From: CAYMZZ01 sp044463125
GTDB lineage: Bacteria > Bacteroidota > Bacteroidia > Chitinophagales > Chitinophagaceae
Length of the DNA: 64,000 nucleotides
Direction: 5' to 3'
NCBI GenBank assembly: GCA_044463125.1
Contig: JBIQMS010000012.1
Location: 27,338 to 91,337, forward strand
Part shown: one piece after another, positions 53,220 through 61,976 of the stretch
Layout: each line of letters begins with the position of its first letter
Position numbering within the stretch: position 1 is the stretch's first letter
Notes under the pieces: generated by a model
The model's input: only the letters and a program-made list of their open reading frames with translations
Databases searched by the model: none
Told to the model about the DNA's origin: nothing
Made by a program: the position numbers and the translations under genes

Positions 53220-53789
53220 ATGAAGTCTTCAGGTCGTTTTCTTCTTTTTGGATTATTGCTCGTAGCGCTCACTACCTGGTGCAAGTTCCAGTTTGGAGCC
53301 GATATAGCTTTTTCAGGATTCTCACCCGTGATTGCCATCGCGCTGTTTTCCGGTATGATTTTCCGTCGTCGCAATTATTCATTTTTGTTGCCCCTGGCTG
53401 CATTGCTGGTGAGTGATTTGGTAATCCATGTATTGTATCTGAATAATGAATTCGCTTATGCGGGGATTTATCCGGGTCAGTGGAAAGTGTACCTGATGTT
53501 GCTGGCGGCAACCATGATCGGCTGGCTGCTCAAAGGCCGTAATTATGGTTCCATACTGCTGGGCGCCCTGGCGGCACCCACCGCTTTCTACCTGATCTCC
53601 AATTTTGGCGTATGGCTGGGTAGCGAAGGCGTACTGTACAGCAAGGATTTTTCCGGACTCATGCAATGTTATATTGCCGCCATTCCTTTTTATAAGAATG
53701 CTTTGGTAGGAACGCTGATTTTTCTCCCTTCCATCCTTATCGTTTACAACTTGCTGATGTATCGCAAGCTTGATCTCAAACTGGCATAA
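53220..53789 (+). CDS. DUF6580-like membrane protein
   Basis: The ATG at 53220 gives 189 residues with five to six membrane helices (about 8-20, 33-47, 54-75, 86-103, 112-130 and 160-182). The repeated small-residue helices and GFSPVIAIALFSGMIF near 32-47 suggest a vitamin-uptake-like S component, as proposed for DUF6580 proteins, but no substrate is known. It follows manA by 113 bases. A 28-base perfect hairpin after the stop terminates it. Confidence 0.65.
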   Translation: MKSSGRFLLFGLLLVALTTWCKFQFGADIAFSGFSPVIAIALFSGMIFRRRNYSFLLPLAALLVSDLVIHVLYLNNEFAYAGIYPGQWKVYLMLLAATMIGWLLKGRNYGSILLGALAAPTAFYLISNFGVWLGSEGVLYSKDFSGLMQCYIAAIPFYKNALVGTLIFLPSILIVYNLLMYRKLDLKLA

Positions 53790-53848
53790 CCTACTTCTGT
53801 AAATAGAAAAGGGCAGCCAAGCTGCCCTTTTCTATTTACAGAAGTAGG
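53790..53848. terminator. 28-base perfect inverted repeat, bidirectional terminator
   Basis: The left arm 53790-53817 and right arm 53821-53848 are exact reverse complements with a 3-base loop. The GC core GGGCAGC is flanked by A and T runs, so it terminates both convergent neighbours: the DUF6580-like gene ends at 53789 and the GIN gene begins its stop at 53881. No palindromic array is present here. Confidence 0.88.
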
Positions 53849-53880
53849 TGTTGAGGGGAAGTTCCGATGCTCAATGGATC

Positions 53881-54600
53881 TTACAAGGCTCTCACAGAAC
53901 CGGAACCGCTCACCTGTACGGTTACCTGCGGTGTACCGCGATAGTAGATAGAACCACTGCCGGAGATTTTGGCACTCAGTTGATTGGTAGCCTGCAGCCG
54001 AATATTTCCGGATCCGCTGATTTCAGCATTGCTGTTGGCAGCAACAACTGCATCCGCAGTAATATTCCCGCTGCCACTTAGCCGAAACTTCGTGGATGCC
54101 GCTTCACCTGCCGTAACATCGATATTCCCGGAGCCGGATAAGTTGCCGTAAAGCTCTCCCGTTATCTTTAGTTCTTCGGCCATGATATTGCCGGAACCAC
54201 TCAGTCGCAATTCCAGGTTATTAGCTTCTACAAGCCCTTCCAATTTTATATTGGCGGCGCCACCCAGTTTCATACGGTTCAGGTTGGGCGTTACCAGCTC
54301 AATATCGATTTCCTCATGGGCCTTCACATTCTTGCCATCTCTGAATTTGATAACAAGTTCGTTGCCATCCACACGGGTTTGTATGATGTCGAGAATATTT
54401 TGCTGTGCATGAAGGATCAGCTTGTATTCGTTGCCTTGCGTATAAGTGAGGTTGCCTGTAATATTAACTTCCACTGCATTGAAATCGCTGTACACGCGCT
54501 CCTGGGTAACGATAGGTCCTTCGCCTACCACTTTTTCACAAGAACTAAACAGAAATAGAGCAGCTACCGCGAAGGGGATAATTTTCAGGAAATGATTCAT
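53881..54600 (-). CDS. GIN-domain (DUF2807) surface lipoprotein
   Basis: The start at 54600 gives 239 residues with a lipoprotein signal (lipobox LFSSC). The body is a right-handed beta-helix of the GIN domain type: the sequence SGSGNI (or SGSGSI/V) occurs six times at roughly 20-residue intervals (for example LSGSGNITADAVVAAN). Such domains sit on the outer membrane or are head domains of adhesins. It is the downstream neighbour of the TonB receptor gene on the same strand but is separated by a heptamer array. Confidence 0.82.
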   Translation of the reverse strand: MNHFLKIIPFAVAALFLFSSCEKVVGEGPIVTQERVYSDFNAVEVNITGNLTYTQGNEYKLILHAQQNILDIIQTRVDGNELVIKFRDGKNVKAHEEIDIELVTPNLNRMKLGGAANIKLEGLVEANNLELRLSGSGNIMAEELKITGELYGNLSGSGNIDVTAGEAASTKFRLSGSGNITADAVVAANSNAEISGSGNIRLQATNQLSAKISGSGSIYYRGTPQVTVQVSGSGSVRAL

Positions 54601-54680
54601 GGGAATAAAGTTTTTAATTTGTGAATATGTCAATTTGAGTATTTGTTTGTTTGTTTAAGTCGTCTTGTTCAGCGGCGGAA

Positions 54681-54785
54681 GTCTCACGCCTCACGTCTCA
54701 CGATTCACGCCTCACGTCTCACGATTCACGCCTCACGTCTCACGATTCACGCCTCACGCCTCACGATTCACGCCTCACGTTTCAG
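54681..54785 (-). repeat. Reverse-oriented CGTGARN array, 15 heptamers, overlapping the TonB-receptor stop
   Basis: Fourteen in-phase GNYTCAC heptamers (54681-54778) are followed by GTTTCAG, in which the stop codon of the TonB-dependent receptor (54782-54784 complement) is embedded. Read on the gene strand these are the same CGTGARN units that follow dacB and the HU-like gene. No matching opposite arm is present in the gap 54601-54680, only GTTTGTTTGTTTAAG. Confidence 0.9.
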
Positions 54786-57133
54786 AATTCTATCTTCCAA
54801 TTCAATATCGGTATCAACCCCGACTGATAATGCGTCACCACTTCTCCTTTATCAGAATCATACCACTGCGCATATACATTTAGTCGGTTGGTGATATTCT
54901 GGATATCCAGTGACAGGGTGGAGCTGTGGCGCGCTCTGTTCCATTGTATGCTTAGCCGGAAGTCGGTACGGAAATAGGCCGGGTTTTGTTGGGAATAGGA
55001 GCGCTCTTCATCGAATACGGTATAACCCGCCGCCTGCGATGCCGCATGATCGATGGGTGTAGTTCTTTGTCCGCCTGCCAAAACGGTCTTGAGGTTGATG
55101 CCCCATTTGCGGGTACCCCGGTATGATTCGAAATCGCGACCCATCACAAGCGTGGAGATATAGTTGCCGTTGAAGCGGGTGTTGCGCTCCACGCCATCCT
55201 GCGCAGTGTATTTGGATTGATAAAGCGACTGGCTAAACAGAAAGTAAAACTGGTTGCGCAAATAGCGTTCAGCCGAAAGTTCAAGGCCATAGTTGCGGCC
55301 CTTTCCCTTGTTGGCCAGGGGATCGCTGACAAAATCATCCAGGATATTCAGCGTACTGAAACGGGAGCCTGCTTTAGTGCCCACCGGCACCTGGAAGAGA
55401 TGCTGGTAATAGGTTTCCGCTTTCAGCAACCAGGCGGTATTCAAGCGGTATTGGTAGCTGGCCACATAATGATGCGATCGGGTGAAGTCGAGATTATGGT
55501 TTACCTGCTCCATGCCTCCCTGGCCATCGTCCGCCTTTGCAAAATATACACCCAAGGACTGCATCTGGCTGTGTAAGCCATAAGCAAAGCTCAGGGCGGA
55601 GCGATCATTGATCTGCCAGCTCAGGGCCAAGCGCGGATCAATGGCATTTGTGCCGTTGAGTGATAAGCGCAGGTAGTGCATGCCTCCTGTCAATGTTATT
55701 CTTTGCGACAATCTCGCTTTCATTTGCGCAAATGCCTGTTGGGTATAAGTCTGTTCACGGCTGTTGATGCGTTCTTCCAAAGGAAATCCCTCGTGTTCGG
55801 CCATCAACTGGTAATAATTCATGGAAATTCGTGTAGCCTGCAATCCGGCCTGCAACTGCCATTTTGGATGAATCCGGTAATGGATGTCTGTGCGTATATT
55901 TAGTTTACGTGTGAGATAGCGATCGCGAAAGCTCTTTTGCAGGGCATAGTCATAATCCATGATGTCTTCATCATATCCATTGCGCGTGATGGAATAGCCG
56001 ATGCCCGATTCAAGACGTGCGCGGTTGTTGAGACTGAGTTGATGGGTGATGGCAGTATAGCCGGTATTGGCTACAAACTCCGACTGCAACCTGTCTGAGC
56101 GCTCCTTCCAGCTAAGGCTGTCGGCTTCTACCTGGTCACGATCCTTGCTGAGCCCCGCGAAGCCAAAGACAGTGAAATTGCCTGCTTTGCCGGTAGGCAG
56201 GTAGAGATGGTAACTCAGGTCCTGAAAGTTGGTGGAAGACTCATCAGGAAGAATTCCCACTTTATTCAGGAGGTTGAGCGTGGAATAGCGATAGTTGACC
56301 AGGTAGGAGCCTTTGTAGTTTTTAGAGAAGGGCCCTTCTGCGGCGAGGTTCAAACCCAGCACACCTACCTGGGCAGTATATTCATTTTTTTCATTGTTGC
56401 CCTTTCTCAATTTGAGGTCGAAAACACCACTAAGTGCGTTCCCATATTCAGGAGCGAAAGCCCCGGTTACAAAATCGGAATTAGCGAGCAATTGCGCGCT
56501 CAATATGCTGATGCCGCCACCGGTTGCCCCCGCATTGCTGAAATGGTTGGGGTTGGGTATGTCCATGCCTTCCATGCGCCATAATAATCCCGTGGGTGAA
56601 TTGCCGCGAATGATAATCTGGTTCATGCCATCATCGGCCGATACTACACCGGGAAATGCCGTGGCCATGCGTAATGGGTCGTTCACTGCAGCCGCATATT
56701 TCTGCGTTTCTTCTACGGTAAATGCCCTCGCGCTCACCAGGCTCATCTCATTGATGGGCTTATTGCGGCGGCTTTTGGCTTTTACCCGCACTTCCGCTTC
56801 AGTATGAATAGCGGTTTCCATAGCAAGGTTCAGCACCAGTTCTTTACCGGATTGCACACTTACCGCTTCGAGCTGCAGCGGATTATAGCCTGAATAGCTG
56901 ATGGAAATTTTATAAAGGTGCAATGGTAAATTCGAAAAACGGAACTGTCCGGCACTATCGGTGACCACAGATTTATTTTCGTTAACCAGGCTCACCGTTG
57001 CTCCGGCCAAAGGCAAACCGGAAACCTGGTCGGTAACCGTACCTCGGATAAGACCGGCAGGATTCTGGGCCATTGCTGTATTCAACATGAACAGGATAAG
57101 AAAGAATAAGACAGATAAGGTTTTTGTTTGCAT
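54782..57133 (-). CDS. TonB-dependent receptor with CarboxypepD-reg domain
   Basis: The ATG at 57133 gives 783 residues and a signal peptide (1-22, ending TAMAQ). Residues 25-105 are the carboxypeptidase-regulatory-like domain (IRGTVTDQVSGLPLAGATVSLVN), 110-220 the plug (NDPLRMATAFPGVVSADDGMNQIIIRGNSP), and the rest a 22-strand barrel ending ILNWKIEF. It imports a ligand across the outer membrane using TonB energy. Being near a FecR/sigma pair, its expression is probably induced by its own ligand. Which ligand is unknown. Confidence 0.9.
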   Translation of the reverse strand: MQTKTLSVLFFLILFMLNTAMAQNPAGLIRGTVTDQVSGLPLAGATVSLVNENKSVVTDSAGQFRFSNLPLHLYKISISYSGYNPLQLEAVSVQSGKELVLNLAMETAIHTEAEVRVKAKSRRNKPINEMSLVSARAFTVEETQKYAAAVNDPLRMATAFPGVVSADDGMNQIIIRGNSPTGLLWRMEGMDIPNPNHFSNAGATGGGISILSAQLLANSDFVTGAFAPEYGNALSGVFDLKLRKGNNEKNEYTAQVGVLGLNLAAEGPFSKNYKGSYLVNYRYSTLNLLNKVGILPDESSTNFQDLSYHLYLPTGKAGNFTVFGFAGLSKDRDQVEADSLSWKERSDRLQSEFVANTGYTAITHQLSLNNRARLESGIGYSITRNGYDEDIMDYDYALQKSFRDRYLTRKLNIRTDIHYRIHPKWQLQAGLQATRISMNYYQLMAEHEGFPLEERINSREQTYTQQAFAQMKARLSQRITLTGGMHYLRLSLNGTNAIDPRLALSWQINDRSALSFAYGLHSQMQSLGVYFAKADDGQGGMEQVNHNLDFTRSHHYVASYQYRLNTAWLLKAETYYQHLFQVPVGTKAGSRFSTLNILDDFVSDPLANKGKGRNYGLELSAERYLRNQFYFLFSQSLYQSKYTAQDGVERNTRFNGNYISTLVMGRDFESYRGTRKWGINLKTVLAGGQRTTPIDHAASQAAGYTVFDEERSYSQQNPAYFRTDFRLSIQWNRARHSSTLSLDIQNITNRLNVYAQWYDSDKGEVVTHYQSGLIPILNWKIEF

Positions 57134-57248
57134 AACGGGAAATTCTTTACTCAGGTTAAACATCTTCAGCGCTTTTGATTTATTGCGCCTTTGCATGCAT
57201 AACAACTTATTTATTGAATACCCCTATGCGCCCAACTAATTTTTGTTG

Positions 57249-59069
57249 TTAAAATAGGTGTATGCCTACATTCCAACCGAGCCAGCCGCTTACGCGATCG
57301 CTATAGGAATAAGGCTTTCCCTTTTGTGGCAGGTGAAACTGGTATCCATCTACCGGATTTTTTTGATCTGAAATGAAAACCGAATAGGCAGGACCTCCAT
57401 ATATGGCGAAATGCTTTCCTATATGAAAGCTTAGATTAAGTTGCGCTCTGTTGAGGAGATTGAGATAATCCCAACTGCCGCGATACAGGTACTGTGAACT
57501 GATCTCAGGATTCAGGCTCAGCCATTTCTTTCGCACCAGGTATTGCTCCGTGCCCAGTCCATACCCAAAAGCGTAGAGTTTCTGATCTTTTTCGGGATGC
57601 ATTCCCGCCATAATAATGCTGTAGAATTTGCGGCTCCCCGTTTTGAAGGCGACATTATACCACATCAGTTCATTGGTCGATAAGCTGAGCTTATGGTAAC
57701 CTTTCAGGATAATATTGATCAGCCCGATACTGTAGCCATCGGAGCTGTCGGCGATATTTATCAGACCAATCTGCACTCCTTTGAGTCTTTTGGTATAATT
57801 GAATACACCGGCGATTTGTACACCGCGGCTTTCCTGATTGCTGATATTGATAACGCCCGCTACCTGTACGCCGGCGCTGGCTTTGCGAACAAAATTTCCT
57901 ATGCCTGCAACCTGGAAGCCGCGCATGCTGTCGGTAACATGATTGTAAACGCCACCTACCTGCATACCCGTGAGTTTTCCTTTCACATAGTTGCCCACTC
58001 CCGCTGATTGAAATCCCGTTACGGAATCCAGTACCAGGTTGGTTACTCCCGCTACCTGCATTCCTTTCATGCTGCCACCGACAATATTGAATACGCCTGC
58101 CGATTGGAAATACTGAACGTTTTTCTGGTTAATATTGAATAATCCGCCGATTTCAGCTCCATTGGTTCCTGCGGTGAAGCCACCAAAAATATTCAACGAA
58201 AAATTGTTGATGACCTGTGAACCCAGTTTGCCGTGCGTGCTAATGCCGGGTACCACCGATACCTGGAAAGGTCGGCTGGTGAAGAAGTGTTTCAAATTCA
58301 GGCTTTGCACTTTTTGCCTTGCGGATAGCAGGATGCCGCCCAGCCTTGTCTTTTGTACGGTGGCACTATCTGCAATCGCGGGCGGAGTGGCCGGCGGCTC
58401 CGGTGCCGCGCTGGTATCCACCAGGTAGTCGTCGGGTGAAATAATCACTGTTTGATCTGGCGCCTCAAATGGCTGAAGGGTGAGCTGCAATTCCTGATCG
58501 TGTCGGGTTTCTATCACCACACTGCTGTCTTCATAAAACTCCTTACTTACAGTAATGGTAGCCTGGTTGGTACGTCCCGATTTTAATCGCAGTCGAAAAT
58601 GACCATCGGTATTGGTGAGGCTGGCGCTGAGCAATTGCTTTTCATAAACGCTCGCGTTGTAGAGAGGAATACCAGTGGATGCATCGTACACATAGCCGCT
58701 AACGGAATAGAAGCGATCTTCCTTTACGGCTTTTCTTGTTACAATATTAATCTTGATAGGCGCCCGGCGTATGATGAGATACTGGCCACTTTCCCGGAAC
58801 TCGTACCCTGCGCCAAATAATTGGTGAAGAACGATACGAACGGGCTGATTGCTGACCTGCACATCCACCAGACTGTCTTTGCGCACCAGCCTTGAATTAT
58901 AGGAAAAATAAAAATCGGCCTGGTTGCTGATGATCTCCAGCACATGATCCAGCCTTTGTTGCTTTACCTGCAGGCTCACCGTCCGCGACAGCAGATCCTG
59001 CGCTTCCAGGCTTATAGCTAAATGGAAGCAAAGGATTGTTCCAAAAACACGGTACACAAAATTCTTCAT
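57249..59069 (-). CDS. STN/CarboxypepD-reg protein with GVQVAGVxN surface repeats
   Basis: This 606-residue protein has a signal peptide (1-23), an STN domain (30-105, RLDHVLEIISNQADFYFSYNSRLV), a carboxypeptidase-regulatory domain (about 122-205), and then, from about 320 to 455, nine or more 21-23-residue repeats of the pattern G-x-Q-x-(A/G)-G-(V/I)-x-N (FQSAGVGN, MQVGGVYN, FQVAGIGN, VQVAGVIN, VQIAGVFN). The pattern resembles LA_2272-type surface repeats. A barrel-like tail follows. It stands where the outer-membrane receptor of a FecR system normally is, so it is a possible co-receptor or surface sensor. Confidence 0.75.
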   Translation of the reverse strand: MKNFVYRVFGTILCFHLAISLEAQDLLSRTVSLQVKQQRLDHVLEIISNQADFYFSYNSRLVRKDSLVDVQVSNQPVRIVLHQLFGAGYEFRESGQYLIIRRAPIKINIVTRKAVKEDRFYSVSGYVYDASTGIPLYNASVYEKQLLSASLTNTDGHFRLRLKSGRTNQATITVSKEFYEDSSVVIETRHDQELQLTLQPFEAPDQTVIISPDDYLVDTSAAPEPPATPPAIADSATVQKTRLGGILLSARQKVQSLNLKHFFTSRPFQVSVVPGISTHGKLGSQVINNFSLNIFGGFTAGTNGAEIGGLFNINQKNVQYFQSAGVFNIVGGSMKGMQVAGVTNLVLDSVTGFQSAGVGNYVKGKLTGMQVGGVYNHVTDSMRGFQVAGIGNFVRKASAGVQVAGVINISNQESRGVQIAGVFNYTKRLKGVQIGLINIADSSDGYSIGLINIILKGYHKLSLSTNELMWYNVAFKTGSRKFYSIIMAGMHPEKDQKLYAFGYGLGTEQYLVRKKWLSLNPEISSQYLYRGSWDYLNLLNRAQLNLSFHIGKHFAIYGGPAYSVFISDQKNPVDGYQFHLPQKGKPYSYSDRVSGWLGWNVGIHLF

Positions 59070-59078
59070 CGTTAATAA

Positions 59079-60029
59079 TTATCGGAATAATACACGGTTG
59101 TCTTCCCTTGCAATTTTAATATCGAAAGTTGCCTGTATCAGGTTCAGCACCTGCTCCAGCGATTCGTTTTCAATGGTCACATCCCAGCGAAGGTCACGCA
59201 GGGCGGGATTGGCAAAAACAATTTCTACTCCATATGCTTCCTGCAAAACATCCGCCAGTCGCCAAAGCGGTGTATTGTCGCACACAAAACTCCGGGTGCG
59301 ATAGTATTGGTATAATTTATCTTCCTGTGGCAGGGGGGCATTGGTCCAGTCGATACTGTCGCTTACAATCACTTTCTCGCCAGCGGTGAGCGTGAGTGAT
59401 TTTCCGGCTTTTTCCACCTTTACTTTTCCGGTTTCCACCACCACTTCTACCGAGCCGTTGAGTTCTTTTACATTGAAGGAAGTCCCCAATACCTGTATGG
59501 TTACATCTCCTGTTTTAATTAAGAAGGGCCGGCTGGCATCGGGTTCCACGGCAAAAAAGCCTTCACCTTCCAGCTCTACCGCGCGTTGGCCCTTTTCGAA
59601 CCGGGAAGGGTATTGCAGTTTCGAGCCCTTGTTGAGTGCGACAACCGAACCGTCGGGCAGCGTATCGGATAAAGCCTGGTTTTGGGTGGCAAAGCTGATC
59701 ATTTCCACAGCCGGTTCGCGATTCATCCACCACCAGGCGCTGGCACCTGTAGCCAGTAGTAATAGAATCATCGCCGCAGCTCGCCATATTCTTCGAATGA
59801 TGCCCGGAGCTGCAGGCTTTGCGGTTTGCTTCACCTGTACACGACTGCGAAAACGATTCCAGGCCGCATTCACGTCTACTTCACTGGATTCGGCCAGTTC
59901 CCGACTCTTGTCCCAAATTTTACGGAGCTCATCAAAATGGCGACGGTTGGCCTCATTGGCATTTAGCCAGTTGCGCACATCTTGCTGCTCCTGCTCATTG
60001 GCTTCTTTCAGCAGGTACTTTGCCAGCAA
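59079..60029 (-). CDS. FecR-type anti-sigma factor
   Basis: This 316-residue protein has an N-terminal FecR_N helix region, a membrane helix (83-101) and a periplasmic FecR domain (VEMISFATQNQALSDTLPDGSVVALNKGSKLQYPSRF) followed by the DUF4974 tail (DNTPLWRLADVLQEAYGVEIVF). It transmits a signal from an outer-membrane receptor to the sigma factor upstream. No ATG is available at the N-terminus: the frame opens with TTG at 60029, and a CTG at 60062 extends the conserved part (NQNDYHIDDALLAKYLL). The true start is therefore uncertain, probably upstream. Confidence 0.85.
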   Translation of the reverse strand: MLAKYLLKEANEQEQQDVRNWLNANEANRRHFDELRKIWDKSRELAESSEVDVNAAWNRFRSRVQVKQTAKPAAPGIIRRIWRAAAMILLLLATGASAWWWMNREPAVEMISFATQNQALSDTLPDGSVVALNKGSKLQYPSRFEKGQRAVELEGEGFFAVEPDASRPFLIKTGDVTIQVLGTSFNVKELNGSVEVVVETGKVKVEKAGKSLTLTAGEKVIVSDSIDWTNAPLPQEDKLYQYYRTRSFVCDNTPLWRLADVLQEAYGVEIVFANPALRDLRWDVTIENESLEQVLNLIQATFDIKIAREDNRVLFR

Positions 60030-60072
60030 GGCATCATCAATATGGTAATCATTCTGGTTCAGATGGCAGTTC

Positions 60073-60723
60073 TTAATGGTTAATGATAAAAAGTAAGAGA
60101 CTTATAAACTCAATCAATTTGGCGCGCATGATTCGCAGGGCTTTGCCCATTTGATTTTCCACCGTCTTCACCGACAATTGCAGGCGATCCGCTATTTCAC
60201 GGTATTTCAGGTCCTCAAAGCGGCTCAACTGGAAAATAGTGCGGCATTGTTCGGGCAGGCTTTCCAGTGCTTCGCGTATGCGTAAGGCGAGGTCCGGATC
60301 CGAAAAAGCATCCTGTGCATTCCGATCATGTTCTTTGGCCCGGTAAGCCACATGAAGCTGATGCCGCGCTTTTACTTTTTGATGTTTCAGAAAATTCAGA
60401 CATTCATTATGTACCGATCGATAGAGGTAGGCAGCTACGCTACCGGCAATTTGTAGATGTGCTGCACGGTCCCATAGCTTGAAAAAAACCTGTTGCACCA
60501 TTTCTTCCGCATTGGCCTCGTCGTTCAGTAAAGTGCAGGCATAGGCGTGCAGCGACTTAAAATGTTCTTTAAAGACGCGTTCGAAAGCCATTTCATCCTG
60601 CTGGGCGAGCAGTCCGGCTAACGCATGGTCCGCCAAATCCAATCCGGTTTGTTCCAAACTAATGCTTCGATGTATTGCCGCACCCAATCGATCTTCTTTC
60701 CCTGATAACAACCCAGCGGTCAT
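60073..60723 (-). CDS. ECF sigma factor of the FecR cassette
   Basis: This 216-residue sigma-70 family protein has region 2 (FERVFKEHFKSLHAYACTLLNDEANAEEMVQQVFFKLWDR) and region 4 (LPEQCRTIFQLSRFEDLKYREIADRLQLSVKTVENQMGKALRIMR), the typical layout of FecI-like sigma factors. It likely drives the receptor genes downstream (59079 to 54782). Its stop lies 43 bases before the TTG used for FecR. Upstream, across 130 bases, is the Dph6-like gene. Confidence 0.92.
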   Translation of the reverse strand: MTAGLLSGKEDRLGAAIHRSISLEQTGLDLADHALAGLLAQQDEMAFERVFKEHFKSLHAYACTLLNDEANAEEMVQQVFFKLWDRAAHLQIAGSVAAYLYRSVHNECLNFLKHQKVKARHQLHVAYRAKEHDRNAQDAFSDPDLALRIREALESLPEQCRTIFQLSRFEDLKYREIADRLQLSVKTVENQMGKALRIMRAKLIEFISLLLFIINH

Positions 60724-60853
60724 TTACCCCTATGGGCTGGAAAAAAATTTGGGGTTGGTTAATTGCGGCACAAGGTAGTAAAAGGAGGCCCTGAACAGGC
60801 GGATGGGATGGATGAACGGACGTATAGGATGCCTCAATTGTAGAGGAAAAGGG

Positions 60854-61501
60854 TCAGGAATTTGCCAGGTCCAGAAACCAATATCCTTCATGTTCCTGAA
60901 TACCAGCTTGCTGCACCTCGATTTTTTTGCTGAACAGGGGGCAATTGAGCACCACGGTGTGGAATTCACCATTTTCGCCGCAGGGGTCAATGCCCATTGC
61001 CTCAAGTTCCGGGATAATGGCAGCGTTCAGGTTTTTGCCGAGAAAGGAGGGACCCATAACGGAGTTGCAGCTGATAATCATGGTTTCAATGCCTGCATCC
61101 AGCATTTGCAGGAGTAACGTCTTGCGGTCTTGCTGCCAGAGCGGGAGCAGGGGGACGAGCCCGGCTTCAGCCGTTACTTTTTCTTCCCAATCGCGATGGG
61201 CCTGCAGGTCGATGTCGCCAAAAACAGCATGAGATAGGACGTATTGCTGTTTGAGCTCCCTAAGTGCGTTAATGAAGTTTTTTTCATAGTCATTCCAGGA
61301 GCTGGCAATGAGGCGGAGCGGCCATCCCATGGCGGCCGCCTGTTTTTGTAAGACCCATTCGGGTAAGCCATGGGAGCGGCTGCGTTGGCCACTTTCGTTC
61401 ATCACGTTGAGCATTACGCCAGGCTGATAGCCTTGCTGCATTGCGAGCATGAGCGCATAACAGGAATCCTTGCCACCGCTCCAGGATACAAGTGTCTTCA
61501 T
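60854..61501 (-). CDS. Dph6-like adenine nucleotide alpha-hydrolase ATPase
   Basis: This 215-residue ATP-pyrophosphatase has the PP-loop SGGKDS at 8-13 and a C-terminal GENGEFHT motif, both as in diphthine-ammonia ligases (Dph6). Bacteria have no diphthamide, so the bacterial protein must do something else, probably an ATP-driven amidation or thiolation. The start ATG overlaps the rnhA stop by one base (TAATG), so the two are coupled. No partner enzymes for diphthamide formation are seen. Confidence 0.85.
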   Translation of the reverse strand: MKTLVSWSGGKDSCYALMLAMQQGYQPGVMLNVMNESGQRSRSHGLPEWVLQKQAAAMGWPLRLIASSWNDYEKNFINALRELKQQYVLSHAVFGDIDLQAHRDWEEKVTAEAGLVPLLPLWQQDRKTLLLQMLDAGIETMIISCNSVMGPSFLGKNLNAAIIPELEAMGIDPCGENGEFHTVVLNCPLFSKKIEVQQAGIQEHEGYWFLDLANS

Positions 61502-61971
61502 TATTTGTACATACTATTCTCTGCAAGATAACCATCATCATCGAGCAGTTCAACACCGTCGGCAGCGGCAGTAGCCAGTTCATCGCAGCGATTATTAAAA
61601 GGGTTGTCGGCATGCCCCTTTACCCATCGAAACCTCACTTCGTGTTGTTGGGCGAGGCGATGAAACCGCATCCAGAGGTCTTTATTTTTTTTGCCACCGG
61701 CAAATTGCGTATGAATCCATTTGCGAAGCCAGCCTTTTTCTACCGAATCCACTACATATTTACTGTCGGAATACACGGCCACTTTCATGCCCGGTTTTTT
61801 GAGCGCTTCCAACCCGGCAATTACTGCCATCAGTTCCATACGGTTATTAGTCGTGAGCTTATAGCCCGCGGATAGTTCTTTTCGATGTTTATCGGCCATA
61901 AGCACCACACCATAACCTCCCGGACCGGGATTGCCGCGCGAGGAGCCATCGGTGTACATGGTTATATTCAT
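61501..61971 (-). CDS. rnhA: Ribonuclease HI
   Basis: This 156-residue nuclease degrades RNA in RNA:DNA hybrids. The catalytic acids are Asp8 (YTDGSSRGNPG), Glu46 (NRMELMAV), Asp69 (YSDSKYVVD) and Asp130, with His120 nearby (VKGHADNPFNNRCDELA). Length equals E. coli RNase HI. It follows the carboxylase gene by 5 bases on the same strand and overlaps the Dph6-like gene, giving a three-gene operon of mixed function. Confidence 0.96.
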   Translation of the reverse strand: MNITMYTDGSSRGNPGPGGYGVVLMADKHRKELSAGYKLTTNNRMELMAVIAGLEALKKPGMKVAVYSDSKYVVDSVEKGWLRKWIHTQFAGGKKNKDLWMRFHRLAQQHEVRFRWVKGHADNPFNNRCDELATAAADGVELLDDDGYLAENSMYK

Positions 61972-61976
61972 AGGGA

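Noticed and set aside
53881..54600. GIN protein as an autotransporter adhesin
   Set aside because: There is no barrel domain; only a lipoprotein signal and the beta-helix are present.
54643..54894. Frame translating as repeated Ser-Arg-Leu-Thr-Ile-His units
   Set aside because: It is only the CGTGARN array read in one frame; every such array gives a repetitive peptide, with no start context or conservation.
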